Origin: Planctomycetota bacterium
GTDB lineage: Bacteria; Planctomycetota; Phycisphaerae; Tepidisphaerales; Tepidisphaeraceae
Assembly (NCBI GenBank): GCA_029777755.1
Contig: JAKORQ010000030.1
Coordinates: 1 to 8,480, forward strand
DNA: 8,480 nt
Reading direction: 5' to 3'
Part shown: in pieces, positions 1-6,294 of the stretch
How the letters are laid out: each line of letters opens with the position of its first letter
How positions within the stretch are numbered: position 1 is the first letter of the stretch
Translations under genes and position numbers: made by a program
Notes under the pieces: model-generated
Database searches by the model: none
Told to the model about the DNA's origin: nothing
What the model saw: only the letters and a program-made list of their open reading frames with translations

Positions 1-1116
1 CAGTCCGGCACCATCAACAACGAGGCGCTGTGCCGGCTGATGGGCAAGTACATGGATGTGATCTCCTTCAACTACTACACCTATTACCTGGACAAGGATT
101 TCCTCCAGCGCATCTACAACTGGACCGGCAAGCCGATGATCCTCAGCGAGTTCTACTACAACTCGATGAAGGACACCGGTCTGCCTGGCGGTGTGAAGGA
201 TGTGAACAGCCAGCTGGAGCGCGGTCTGGGCTATCGCAACTACGTCGAGCAGGCGGCCTCGCTGGGATTCATCGTCGGTGTTGAGTGGTTTACGCTGGTG
301 GACCAGTCAGTCACCGGCAACTGGTTCAGCAAGTACAACGGCGAGAACGGCAACACCGGCCTGTTCAGTGTGGTCGACCGTCCCCACAAGCCCATGGTCG
401 AGGAGATGGCGAAGACCAACAACCGCATCTACGACGTGCTGCTGGGCAAAGCTGAGCCGTTCGTCTACGACGATCCGCGCTTCAGCCAGCGGCCGGCCGG
501 CGCCAAGATGCTGAAGATCACCCGCGCCAACGGCACCATCACCCTTGATGGCACGATGCGCAACTGGCCGGGCATCCCGGCGGAGGTGATCTCCGGCAAG
601 CGCCTGGTGGATGGTTCCAGCGCCGGTGTGCTGGAGGCAGCCTTCAAGACCTGCTGGGATGAGCAGCATCTGTACGTCAATGTGAACGTCATCGACGACA
701 CGCCGATGCAGAACACAAACACGCCTGAGCGCATCTGGTCGGGCGACGCGGTGGAGCTGTTCATCGGCGGCGAGAAGGTGGACGAAGGCGGAGCGCTGCT
801 GTTCACCGATCGCCAGGTGCTGCTGAAGGCGTCGGCCGAGGGCGAGCCGGACAAGATGTTCTACCTGCGCAACGCCCCCGAGCAGACGAAGATCAACGTG
901 TTTGTCACCCCCTCCGAGGGCGGCTACACGATCCAGGCAGCCATTCCCTGGCAGGCGCTGAACATCACTCCGCGAGAGGGAGTGACCTTCCGCTTCGACC
1001 TGGGCGTGGATGACAGCGCCGATGGCTCGCGGCGGTTGCGCCAGATCATGTGGAATGGCACCAACCGCAATTCCGGCGACCGCACCTACTGGGGCAAGGC
1101 GGTGCTCAGCCAGTAA
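1..1116 (+). CDS. Glycoside hydrolase (beta-agarase-like TIM barrel), 3' part, with C-terminal CBM9-like domain; 5' end outside window
   Basis: The reading frame is open from base 1 and the beginning of the gene lies upstream; 371 residues are visible. Residues 1 to about 145 look like the end of a clan-A (beta/alpha)8 glycosidase of the agarase/beta-galactosidase type. The segment KPMILSEFYY carries a Glu (residue 50) at the place where such enzymes keep the catalytic nucleophile, and a later VGVEWFTLVDQ segment followed by a GENGNTGLFS stretch resembles the last barrel strands of beta-agarases. The acid/base Glu would be upstream and cannot be checked. Residues about 171-371 (ITLDGTMRNWPG near the start, WSGDAVELFIGG in the middle) resemble the family 9 carbohydrate-binding/DOMON-like fold. 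The likely role is extracellular or periplasmic polysaccharide hydrolysis with a substrate-binding appendage. The exact substrate cannot be read from this fragment. A strong terminator follows 26 bp after the stop. Confidence 0.82.
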   Translation, partial: QSGTINNEALCRLMGKYMDVISFNYYTYYLDKDFLQRIYNWTGKPMILSEFYYNSMKDTGLPGGVKDVNSQLERGLGYRNYVEQAASLGFIVGVEWFTLVDQSVTGNWFSKYNGENGNTGLFSVVDRPHKPMVEEMAKTNNRIYDVLLGKAEPFVYDDPRFSQRPAGAKMLKITRANGTITLDGTMRNWPGIPAEVISGKRLVDGSSAGVLEAAFKTCWDEQHLYVNVNVIDDTPMQNTNTPERIWSGDAVELFIGGEKVDEGGALLFTDRQVLLKASAEGEPDKMFYLRNAPEQTKINVFVTPSEGGYTIQAAIPWQALNITPREGVTFRFDLGVDDSADGSRRLRQIMWNGTNRNSGDRTYWGKAVLSQ

Positions 1117-1142
1117 TGCACACCGGTGTTTTCTCGTAGCTT

Positions 1143-1180
1143 ACGGCCGCCGGCCAGTCTGGTCGGCGGCCGTTCTTTTG
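1143..1180 (+). terminator. Intrinsic terminator after the glycoside hydrolase gene
   Basis: The arm ACGGCCGCCGGCC (1143-1155) pairs with GGTCGGCGGCCGT (1161-1173). This gives a 13-bp stem containing one G-U pair around a 5-base loop (AGTCT), and TCTTTTG follows at once. The stem ends 57 bases after the hydrolase stop codon. A strong GC stem plus a U-rich tail is the classic Rho-independent signal, so the next gene needs its own promoter. Confidence 0.85.
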
Positions 1181-1283
1181 TGCGCTGCGGACGCGAGAAA
1201 CTACCCGACCAGCGTGGATATCGTATTGCTGGCTGCGTGGCCACGAAGTACGGTGTCCAGCACAGGCGAAAAGGAGCATTCGC

Positions 1284-2156
1284 ATGGCGCTGGCACGAAG
1301 GGATCTCCTGCGGTTTGCGGCGACGGCAGCACTGTTGCCCATGCCAAGGTTGCTGGGTCAACTCATCGAGGAGGCTCCGCAAGGGAAGGAAGCGACAGAT
1401 ATGACCAGGGATTTGCCGACATCGGTGCAGATGCAGTTCATGCGCCCCGACCAGCTTGAGGCGGCGGCCAAAGCGTTCCCGGTGGTGTATGTGCCTTTTG
1501 GCCTGATCGAGTGGCACGGCAAGCACCTGCCCTTGGGCAATGACGCCCTGAAGGCGCATGCCGTGCTCGTGAAGACGGCCCAGATGTTCGGCGGCGTCGT
1601 CTATCCTCCCATCTACTACCCGTGGGCATTATGGAACAATGGCAAACTGGCGCAGCGGGAGCTTGATGTGGCGGTTCCGCTGCTGCGAAACCTGTTCATG
1701 TCCCTCAAGAAAACCGGCTTCCGCGTGATCATCGGCGTCTCCGGCCACAACATCAAGGAGCAGATCCTGATGATCGAGGAGGCCCTGAAGGAAGTCACCG
1801 CCGACGGCACCGTGGCCGGGGCGGGGCTGTGGGAGGTTAGCCTGACGCAGGACTCGGATTCCGGCACCGACCATGCCGCCAAGTGGGAGACATCAAACAT
1901 GATGTTCCTCTATCCCGAGCTGGTCGACCTGAAGGCGCTGGGCGACAAGCCGCTGGCTCCCCGCATGAAGCCGCCGGACGGCATCGGGGGCGACGATCCG
2001 CGCCTGCATGCCTCCGCCAAGCTGGGGCAGCGCAACATCGAGCTGTGCGCTCAGTCGATCGGCAAGAAGGCACAGGAACTGCTCAACTCACTGCCGCCGG
2101 AGCATCGCCAGTTCCGTCTCGATGAAATCATCCCCGGCAAATGGTGGGATGTTTGA
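1284..2156 (+). CDS. Creatininase-family metal-dependent amidohydrolase with Tat-like signal peptide
   Basis: 290 residues, a little longer than cytoplasmic family members because of an N-terminal extension. The ATG at 1284 is set by an AAGGAG Shine-Dalgarno at 1271-1276 with a 7-base spacer. Residues 4-25 (ARRDLLRF followed by a short Ala/Leu-rich stretch and LLGQ) resemble a twin-arginine export signal, so the protein is probably exported folded and metal-loaded. The core shows creatininase-family motifs: PFGLIEWHGKHLPLGND with Glu76, His78 and Asp87 as expected metal ligands, GVSGHN with His155, and DHAAKWETS with Glu202, close to the usual HAGExETS. Family members hydrolyse cyclic or linear amides such as creatinine or formamides. 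The substrate here is unknown. The gene stands alone after a terminator. A weak promoter-like pair (TTGCTG 1226-1231, TACGGT 1249-1254, 17-bp spacing) lies upstream. Family assignment is confident; Tat export is less so. Confidence 0.85.
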   Translation: MALARRDLLRFAATAALLPMPRLLGQLIEEAPQGKEATDMTRDLPTSVQMQFMRPDQLEAAAKAFPVVYVPFGLIEWHGKHLPLGNDALKAHAVLVKTAQMFGGVVYPPIYYPWALWNNGKLAQRELDVAVPLLRNLFMSLKKTGFRVIIGVSGHNIKEQILMIEEALKEVTADGTVAGAGLWEVSLTQDSDSGTDHAAKWETSNMMFLYPELVDLKALGDKPLAPRMKPPDGIGGDDPRLHASAKLGQRNIELCAQSIGKKAQELLNSLPPEHRQFRLDEIIPGKWWDV

Positions 2157-2522
2157 TTTGGGTCAGTGGCACCAGGCGGTGTGAAAACGCGCGAGACGGG
2201 GCAGGACGCCGTAACAGGCGCGCATCGGGCGGTTCGACAAAGCGTCGAAGTCGTGACATCGAGCGTTTGCGCACCAGAACGACTGGGTAACGCCAAAAAA
2301 GGTGCAGGCCCAGCACGGACGGGGAGTGCATGCCAGGCCTGCTTGAAAAATCGTTTTACGTTACGCAGGCAATAGAGTAACTGCCCAGCTCGCTCAAAAC
2401 AACAAAAAAGAAGGGTGAACTTTCCCAGATTAACAAAAATCTTCCAGGTATCTGTGATGCAACGGCATAGATAGCGGACACTTGAGTGTGATTAGTCCCG
2501 GGAGCGATGAGCTTGCCGCGCG
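2157..2522. other. Non-coding spacer before nuoA with foldable sequence
   Basis: No reading frame here looks like a protein. The stretch from about 2395 to 2450 is A-rich and unlike the GC-rich surroundings. At 2304-2342, GCAGGCC and GGCCTGC form a 7-bp outer stem enclosing an inner GCAC/GTGC pair. On the minus strand this stem is followed after 3 bases by six T residues (complement of 2295-2300), a terminator-like arrangement. GCCTGC at 2337-2342 could instead pair with GCAGGC at 2365-2370. Smaller dyads are TTCGAC/GTCGAA (2233-2249), AGATT/AATCT (near 2428-2443) and ACACT-TG-AGTGT (2478-2489). No known riboswitch or RNA family was recognised. Confidence 0.5.
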
Positions 2523-2551
2523 TTGCAATTGGCGGGCGATTCGCCTTTAAT
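2523..2551 (+). promoter_or_regulatory. Candidate sigma-70-type promoter of nuoA
   Basis: TTGCAA (2523-2528, 4 of 6 to consensus) and TTTAAT (2546-2551, 5 of 6) are separated by exactly 17 bases. Transcription would begin near 2558, only a few bases before the ATG at 2562, giving an almost leaderless message. A dyad, GCAATT (2525-2530) and AATTGC (2549-2554), brackets the promoter and could be an operator. No transcript data support this. Confidence 0.45.
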
Positions 2552-2561
2552 TGCGTCAGCT

Positions 2562-2963
2562 ATGTTCTTGAACAACGTCGCAACTGTGATGCAGCCGGAG
2601 ACCTCCTGGCTGCCGGTGGTCATCCTGATCGTAATCGGGCTGCTGTTTGCCGGAAGCACGCTTGTAGCGAGCCTGCTGATTGGTCCTCGTCATACCGACC
2701 CCACCAAGGAAGGCATCTACGAGAGCGGCATGGTCCCGGTGCAGGATACCCGCCGCCGGTTCAACGCCCGCTTCTATGTGGTGGCGATGATCTTCGTGGT
2801 GTTCGACGTTGAAATTGTCTTCCTCTATCCCTGGGCCACGCTGTTCCCGGCCGCCTCCGGCGCCATCAAGGCGCTGCTGATGGCCGAGATTCTCGTGTTC
2901 GTTGCCATCCTGCTGGTGGCGTACCTATACGCAGCAGGCAAGGGCGTTTTCCGCTGGGGATAA
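2562..2963 (+). CDS. nuoA: NADH-quinone oxidoreductase subunit A (complex I, 7 kDa-type membrane subunit)
   Basis: 133 residues from the ATG at 2562, normal for NuoA. It is a small membrane subunit of respiratory complex I at the junction of the peripheral and membrane arms. Three hydrophobic helices are visible, at about residues 16-40, 69-90 and 104-126. The diagnostic segment between and into helix 2 is present: KEGIYESG (Ser where many members have Cys), then FNARFYVVAMIFVVFDVEIVFLYPWA, with the conserved acidic FDVE. A TTG at 2523 would extend the frame by 13 residues, but it coincides with the candidate -35 box, so I prefer 2562. Another in-frame ATG lies at 2589. None of these starts has a good Shine-Dalgarno. 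nuoA normally heads a nuo operon. Here no other nuo gene lies next to it, and the downstream neighbour is convergent and overlaps its last 39 bases. Identity is very secure; the start is moderately so. Confidence 0.93.
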   Translation: MFLNNVATVMQPETSWLPVVILIVIGLLFAGSTLVASLLIGPRHTDPTKEGIYESGMVPVQDTRRRFNARFYVVAMIFVVFDVEIVFLYPWATLFPAASGAIKALLMAEILVFVAILLVAYLYAAGKGVFRWG

Positions 2964-4190
2964 AGCACAAAGTCCTACGCAATGGGCCTTAGTTGCGGTT
3001 CGGCGGAGGATCCTGCGCGCATATCGCATCATTGGTATGAGTGAGGCGACCAGTTCCGGCACCATTCGCCGGGCTGGCAGCATCACGCTCGCAAGGGCGC
3101 GCCGCTCTTTCCATAGCCTGTTCATGGTGGTGTTGCCAAATGCGCAGCAGCAATCCATCCAGCGGAATCTTCTTTGTTGATGCACGATGCGGATGGCCTC
3201 GGCCTCCAGCAGCATGCCCGGCGAGTAGCTGGCATAGTCCTCGTCATACGCCACCTTGTAGGCGAATGCCGAATCCTGGGTGCCCAGCAGGTTGACCTGG
3301 GTGGCGATCACCTCATCGTCAATGCGCAACTCAATGATGGAAAGGCGGTTGCGCTCGTGGGCGGCGGCGATGATCTCCTCTACGAACTGTCGCTGGGCGA
3401 CATTGCAATTGATCGCCGTCTGCGCTGCGCCTTTCCAACCTTTCTGCTCCAGGTGCAGGAAGTTGGCCAGCCAGCGGGCAGGATCGTCTCCATCCTCCAG
3501 TGAATGGGTGCTGACTTCACCCAGTCGCTCCAGCCGGCGGCGCCTTTTCGCGAAATCCCGGGTGACCGAGCTGTCAGGATCGTGATACTCATCAGATGCG
3601 GGGTGCAGCATCAGCACGGCGCGGGCATACACCCCGGTGATGTCGGAGAGCCTTTCCTGTGCGACCATCTGGCGATTGAGCGCCTCGAACACCGCGCCAT
3701 CCACCGACATGCTGGGTAGCTGCAGCAGCATTTCCCAGCGTTGCTCGTCCAGCTCGCGCAGGACTGCCTCCCAGAACGCAGCCTCGAATCCGGCCAGTAT
3801 CAGCGGAGTGCACAGGAAGCAGTGGGGGTGTTTCCAGAACCTCAGCACATTGATGCCGGCCGACGTTCGCACCTTTTCCAGTGGAAGCACGCCAATGAGC
3901 TGTTCAGCGTTGGCATTGCCATTCCTGGCGAAAACCAGTGCAACCATCAGGTTTGCGTTTTCCCGCAACAGCCGCATGGCTGGCAGCAGGTACCAGCTCT
4001 CCAGGAACACGTTTGGTTCGCTGGCGTTTTCCGCCAGTTCATCCCATGCGGAAACATATGGCTCAAGTGATTCGGCGTCGGGGAACCAGCGCACGTACGC
4101 TGCCGGCTTGCGCTCGTCGATGGCCCGGGCGACGATTCCGTTGAGGTGCTTCCCATATTCCCGCCAGAACGGGACGAAGAGACTCGTCAT
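2925..4190 (-). CDS. CelD/BcsL-type GNAT acetyltransferase (FemAB-like fold)
   Basis: 421 residues. The ATG (complement of 4188-4190) is preceded by AGGAGG (complement of 4195-4200) with a 4-base spacer. The frame stays open further upstream to 4544, but that extension would run through the hisC start, so the Shine-Dalgarno-linked start is chosen. The protein resembles the family first named for a cellulose-biosynthesis acetyltransferase, PF13480-like. Residues about 211-360 hold the typical core: RDFAKRRRRLERL, FLHLEQKGWKG, a LSIIELRIDDEVIATQ strand, and FAYKVAYDEDYASYSPGMLL. An RWMDCCCAF…NRLWKERR stretch follows. Family members are thought to transfer acyl groups to polysaccharides or other envelope sugars; the substrate here cannot be told. 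It is probably cytoplasmic, as no signal or membrane helix is seen. The last residues (after ATKAH) are basic to Cys-rich and are encoded partly antisense to nuoA. It is monocistronic within the window. Confidence 0.8.
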   Translation of the reverse strand: MTSLFVPFWREYGKHLNGIVARAIDERKPAAYVRWFPDAESLEPYVSAWDELAENASEPNVFLESWYLLPAMRLLRENANLMVALVFARNGNANAEQLIGVLPLEKVRTSAGINVLRFWKHPHCFLCTPLILAGFEAAFWEAVLRELDEQRWEMLLQLPSMSVDGAVFEALNRQMVAQERLSDITGVYARAVLMLHPASDEYHDPDSSVTRDFAKRRRRLERLGEVSTHSLEDGDDPARWLANFLHLEQKGWKGAAQTAINCNVAQRQFVEEIIAAAHERNRLSIIELRIDDEVIATQVNLLGTQDSAFAYKVAYDEDYASYSPGMLLEAEAIRIVHQQRRFRWMDCCCAFGNTTMNRLWKERRALASVMLPARRMVPELVASLIPMMRYARRILRRTATKAHCVGLCALSPAENALACCV

Positions 4191-4194
4191 CACT

Positions 4195-4200
4195 CCTCCT
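4195..4200 (-). promoter_or_regulatory. Shine-Dalgarno that fixes the acetyltransferase start
   Basis: Read on the minus strand, AGGAGG is followed by AGTG and then ATG. This near-perfect ribosome site separates the real 421-residue protein from a 539-residue open frame that would overlap hisC. Confidence 0.8.
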
Positions 4201-4342
4201 GCCGCGTCTATGTGTCCGGCTGATTTCGTCCAATGGGCGCGCAGTACGTCATGTTGTTGGCCAACGCCCGTCTTTCCACGATGCAGCGCGCTGGTTGCAA
4301 TGGCCGTGCCTGCAGAGGTGGCTCGCGACGTGAGGCGTGCGA

Positions 4343-4371
4343 TTCGCGGTCTGCGGGCGGAATCATATAAT
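4343..4371 (+). promoter_or_regulatory. Candidate promoter of hisC with a perfect -10 box
   Basis: TATAAT at 4366-4371 matches the sigma-70 -10 consensus exactly. A weak -35 (TTCGCG, 4343-4348, 3 of 6) lies 17 bases upstream. The hisC ATG starts 8 bases after the -10 box, so the mRNA would be leaderless or nearly so. A 6-bp inverted repeat, GGGCGG (4355-4360) and CCGCCC (4374-4379), flanks the -10 box and may be an operator. Confidence 0.5.
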
Positions 4372-4379
4372 CGCCGCCC

Positions 4380-5432
4380 ATGGCACCGAAGTTTGTCCGT
4401 TCGACGATCCAGAAGATGGCAGGTTACGCGCCCGGCGAGCAGCCGGCGCCCGGCACGCGCATCATCAAGCTCAATACCAACGAGAATCCCTTTCCTCCCA
4501 GTCCGAAGGTGATGGAGGCAATTGCGAAGGTGCCCGGCGAGCATCTGCGCCGCTACCCTGATCCCATGAGCCGCAGCTTCTGTGCGGCCGCCGGCAAGGT
4601 GCTGGGGTTCAAGCCGGACTGGATCATCACCGGCAACGGTTCCGATGACGTGCTGGCGTTTGCCCTGCTGACCTTCTGCGCGCCGGGGGATGTTCTCGCG
4701 TATCCCGACCCGACATACTCACTGTACCCGGTTCTGGCCGGGATCAACGATGTGTCAGTAAAGCCGGTGCCGTGGGAGGATAACTGGCGCTTGCCCATCG
4801 AGGGCCTGCTGGCCAGCGGGGCGAAGGCGATATTTCTCGCCAATCCCAATGCGCCCACCGGCACGCTGGTTGAACCTGGAGTGATTGGTGATCTGGCGAG
4901 CCGCTTTGATGGCGCGGTGCTGGTGGATGAGGCGTACGCCGATTTTGCGGAGGCAAATTGCCTGGAGCTGGTGCGCAGGCATGAGAATGTGATCGTCTGT
5001 CGCACGCTTTCCAAGGCATACTCGCTGGCGGGGCTGAGGTTCGGCTTCGCCGTGGCGCAGCCGCAGGTGATCGCCGAGATGAACAAGGTCAAGGACAGCT
5101 ATCCCTGCGACGCCATCTCCATCGCGGCGGCCACCGCGGCCATCGAGGACCAGGAGTATGCCCGCAAGACATGGGAGCACGTAAAGGCTCAGCGCTCGCG
5201 CCTGGCCGATGAGCTGACGAAAATGGGCTGGCAGGTCATCCCCAGCCACACCAACTTCCTGTTCGCCATGCCGCCGGGCGGAAGAGGTAAGGAGTGCTAC
5301 GAGTTCCTCAAGAGCAGGGGAGTGCTGGTGCGGCACTTCGACAAGCCCGGTCAGCGCGACAAGGTGCGCATCAGCATCGGCACGACCGAGGAGAATGATG
5401 TGCTGCTCAAGCTCCTGCGCGAGTGGAAGTAA
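4380..5432 (+). CDS. hisC: Histidinol-phosphate aminotransferase
   Basis: 350 residues, the usual length. It is a PLP-dependent class I/II aminotransferase that converts imidazole-acetol phosphate plus glutamate to histidinol phosphate in histidine synthesis, in the cytoplasm. Family landmarks are in order: KLNTNENPFPPSP near the N-terminus, GNGSDDVL, NPNAPTG (residues 155-161), DEAYADF (Asp183 and Tyr186, cofactor contacts), SKAYSLAGLRFG with the Schiff-base Lys212, and RISIGT with the substrate-carboxylate Arg330. The ATG at 4380 fits the family N-terminus but lacks a Shine-Dalgarno. It lies 8 bases after a perfect TATAAT, which may mean a leaderless message. The internal Met13 (4416) is possible but less likely. 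hisB follows after 40 bp, supporting co-expression. A general aromatic or cobalamin-type HisC paralogue is possible, but the hisB linkage argues for histidine synthesis. Confidence 0.95.
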   Translation: MAPKFVRSTIQKMAGYAPGEQPAPGTRIIKLNTNENPFPPSPKVMEAIAKVPGEHLRRYPDPMSRSFCAAAGKVLGFKPDWIITGNGSDDVLAFALLTFCAPGDVLAYPDPTYSLYPVLAGINDVSVKPVPWEDNWRLPIEGLLASGAKAIFLANPNAPTGTLVEPGVIGDLASRFDGAVLVDEAYADFAEANCLELVRRHENVIVCRTLSKAYSLAGLRFGFAVAQPQVIAEMNKVKDSYPCDAISIAAATAAIEDQEYARKTWEHVKAQRSRLADELTKMGWQVIPSHTNFLFAMPPGGRGKECYEFLKSRGVLVRHFDKPGQRDKVRISIGTTEENDVLLKLLREWK

Positions 5433-5456
5433 TTCGCCATCGGCCAGATGCGCATG

Positions 5457-5462
5457 TATCAT
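5457..5462 (+). promoter_or_regulatory. Weak -10-like box in the hisC-hisB gap
   Basis: TATCAT matches the -10 consensus at 5 of 6 and ends 10 bases before the hisB ATG, as with nuoA and hisC. No good -35 lies at the right distance (TTCGCC with an 18-base spacer is the best). hisB also has a short GAGG (5465-5468) that could act as a ribosome site on a hisC-hisB transcript. It may only be chance. Confidence 0.22.
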
Positions 5463-5472
5463 GTGAGGCGAT

Positions 5473-6063
5473 ATGCCAAACCGCACTGCCAGTATCTCTC
5501 GGAGCACGAAGGAAACGCAGATCGAGTTGTCGCTGAATCTCGACGGTAGCGGCAAGAGTGAGATAAAGACCGGTGTCGGCTTCTTTGATCACATGCTCGA
5601 CCTGCTGACGCGGCACAGCCTGATCGACCTGACCGTCAATGCCACAGGAGATCTGCATGTCGATGCGCACCACACCGTTGAGGATGTGGGCATCGTGTTG
5701 GGGCAGGCGCTGGAGAAGGCGCTGGGGGACAAACGCGGTATATATCGCTACGGCTGGGCGATCGTCCCCATGGACGAGAGCCTGGCGCAGGTGGCGCTGG
5801 ATTTCTCCGGCCGGGCGGCGATCGTGTTCAATGTCCCGTTCAGGGGAGAACTGATCGGGAGCTTCCCCACGGAACTGGTGGAGGAGTTCTTCAAGGCACT
5901 GGCCAACGCTGCGCGGATGAACCTGCACATCACGGTTCCATACGGCACGAACAACCACCATATCGCCGAGGCCATTTTCAAGGCGACAGCCAAGGCATTG
6001 CGCCAGGCGCTGAGCATCGATCCCCGCAATGACCAGATCCCCAGCACCAAGGGAACGCTGTAG
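5473..6063 (+). CDS. hisB: Imidazoleglycerol-phosphate dehydratase
   Basis: 196 residues, the size of the monofunctional enzyme; there is no phosphatase domain such as the enterobacterial fusion carries. It dehydrates imidazole-glycerol phosphate to imidazole-acetol phosphate, the substrate of HisC, so the two adjacent genes encode consecutive steps. The two metal-binding half-repeats are intact: FFDHMLDLLTRHS (His40 region) with DAHHTVED (residues 64-71), and the second-half NNHHIAE (His162, His163, Glu166). A PMDESLAQVALDFSGR segment lies between them and the C-terminal PSTKG is present. The ATG at 5473 gives the normal N-terminus, with only a weak GAGG upstream. It is co-directional with hisC after a 40-bp gap. 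The other his genes are not in the window. Confidence 0.96.
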   Translation: MPNRTASISRSTKETQIELSLNLDGSGKSEIKTGVGFFDHMLDLLTRHSLIDLTVNATGDLHVDAHHTVEDVGIVLGQALEKALGDKRGIYRYGWAIVPMDESLAQVALDFSGRAAIVFNVPFRGELIGSFPTELVEEFFKALANAARMNLHITVPYGTNNHHIAEAIFKATAKALRQALSIDPRNDQIPSTKGTL

Positions 6064-6091
6064 GATTTTCGATTTGCGATTGCCGATTTGC
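6064..6091. repeat. Tandem 7-bp repeat, four units, directly after the hisB stop
   Basis: GATTTTC, GATTTGC, GATTGCC and GATTTGC follow each other without gaps from the first base after the hisB stop, and AGTTTTG (6092-6098) may be a decayed fifth unit. The units differ by one to three bases. Base composition is much more AT-rich than in the neighbouring genes. From memory, similar GATTTTx heptamer tracts are common between genes in some Planctomycetes and Verrucomicrobia, but that was not checked. Confidence 0.7.
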
Positions 6092-6108
6092 AGTTTTGGC
6101 GCGTACGG

Positions 6109-6169
6109 TGCGCTGACGAGCCGCGGTCTTGCGTGACTTGCGGCCAGGGTGGACCGGCTCATCAGCGCA
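6109..6169. repeat. Long imperfect palindrome (REP-like hairpin) between hisB and the GH28-like gene
   Basis: TGCGCTGACGAGCCG (6109-6123) and CGGCTCATCAGCGCA (6155-6169) are inverted repeats of 15 bases with one mismatch. After a 2-base bulge GTC (6126-6128) can also pair with GAC (6152-6154). The loop contains CTTGCG twice (6128-6133, 6137-6142). No T-tract follows on either strand, so it is not a standard terminator. A dispersed REP-type element or an mRNA-stabilising hairpin are both possible. Confidence 0.65.
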
Positions 6170-6294
6170 GCTTATCGACGCGCGTGTCGCATTCTCTATC
6201 CAGGTGATCCTGCTTCGTTCCTCTTTTCGGTTCCTGTGAATACACTACGCGGGCGTTCCCCGACGGGAGCGAGAACTACAACAAGAACCGACCC

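Noticed and set aside
2360..2385. Possible pseudoknot: GTTAC/GTAAC with GGCA/TGCC interleaved
   Set aside because: No bases are left between the second strands of the two stems to cross the first stem, so both are unlikely to form together.
2523..2561. TTG start adding 13 residues to NuoA
   Set aside because: The TTG is part of the candidate -35 box, has no good ribosome site, and the ATG at 2562 gives a normal NuoA length.
3637..4512. Long plus-strand open frame of 291 codons
   Set aside because: It lies antisense to the acetyltransferase gene, shows no recognisable motif, and is low-complexity Ser/Arg-rich as expected of a GC-rich shadow frame.
4191..4544. 118-residue upstream extension of the acetyltransferase open frame
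   Set aside because: It would overlap the hisC 5' end antisense, while a near-perfect Shine-Dalgarno sits right before the ATG at 4190.
4755..5555. Minus-strand open frame of 266 codons
   Set aside because: It is antisense to hisC and hisB, whose identities are secure; no family features are visible.
5407..6162. Minus-strand open frame of 251 codons
   Set aside because: It is antisense to hisB and reads through the heptamer repeat; no protein-like signals.
6241..6246. TACACT as a -10 box for the GH28-like gene
   Set aside because: Only 4 of 6 matches and no acceptable -35 at the right distance.
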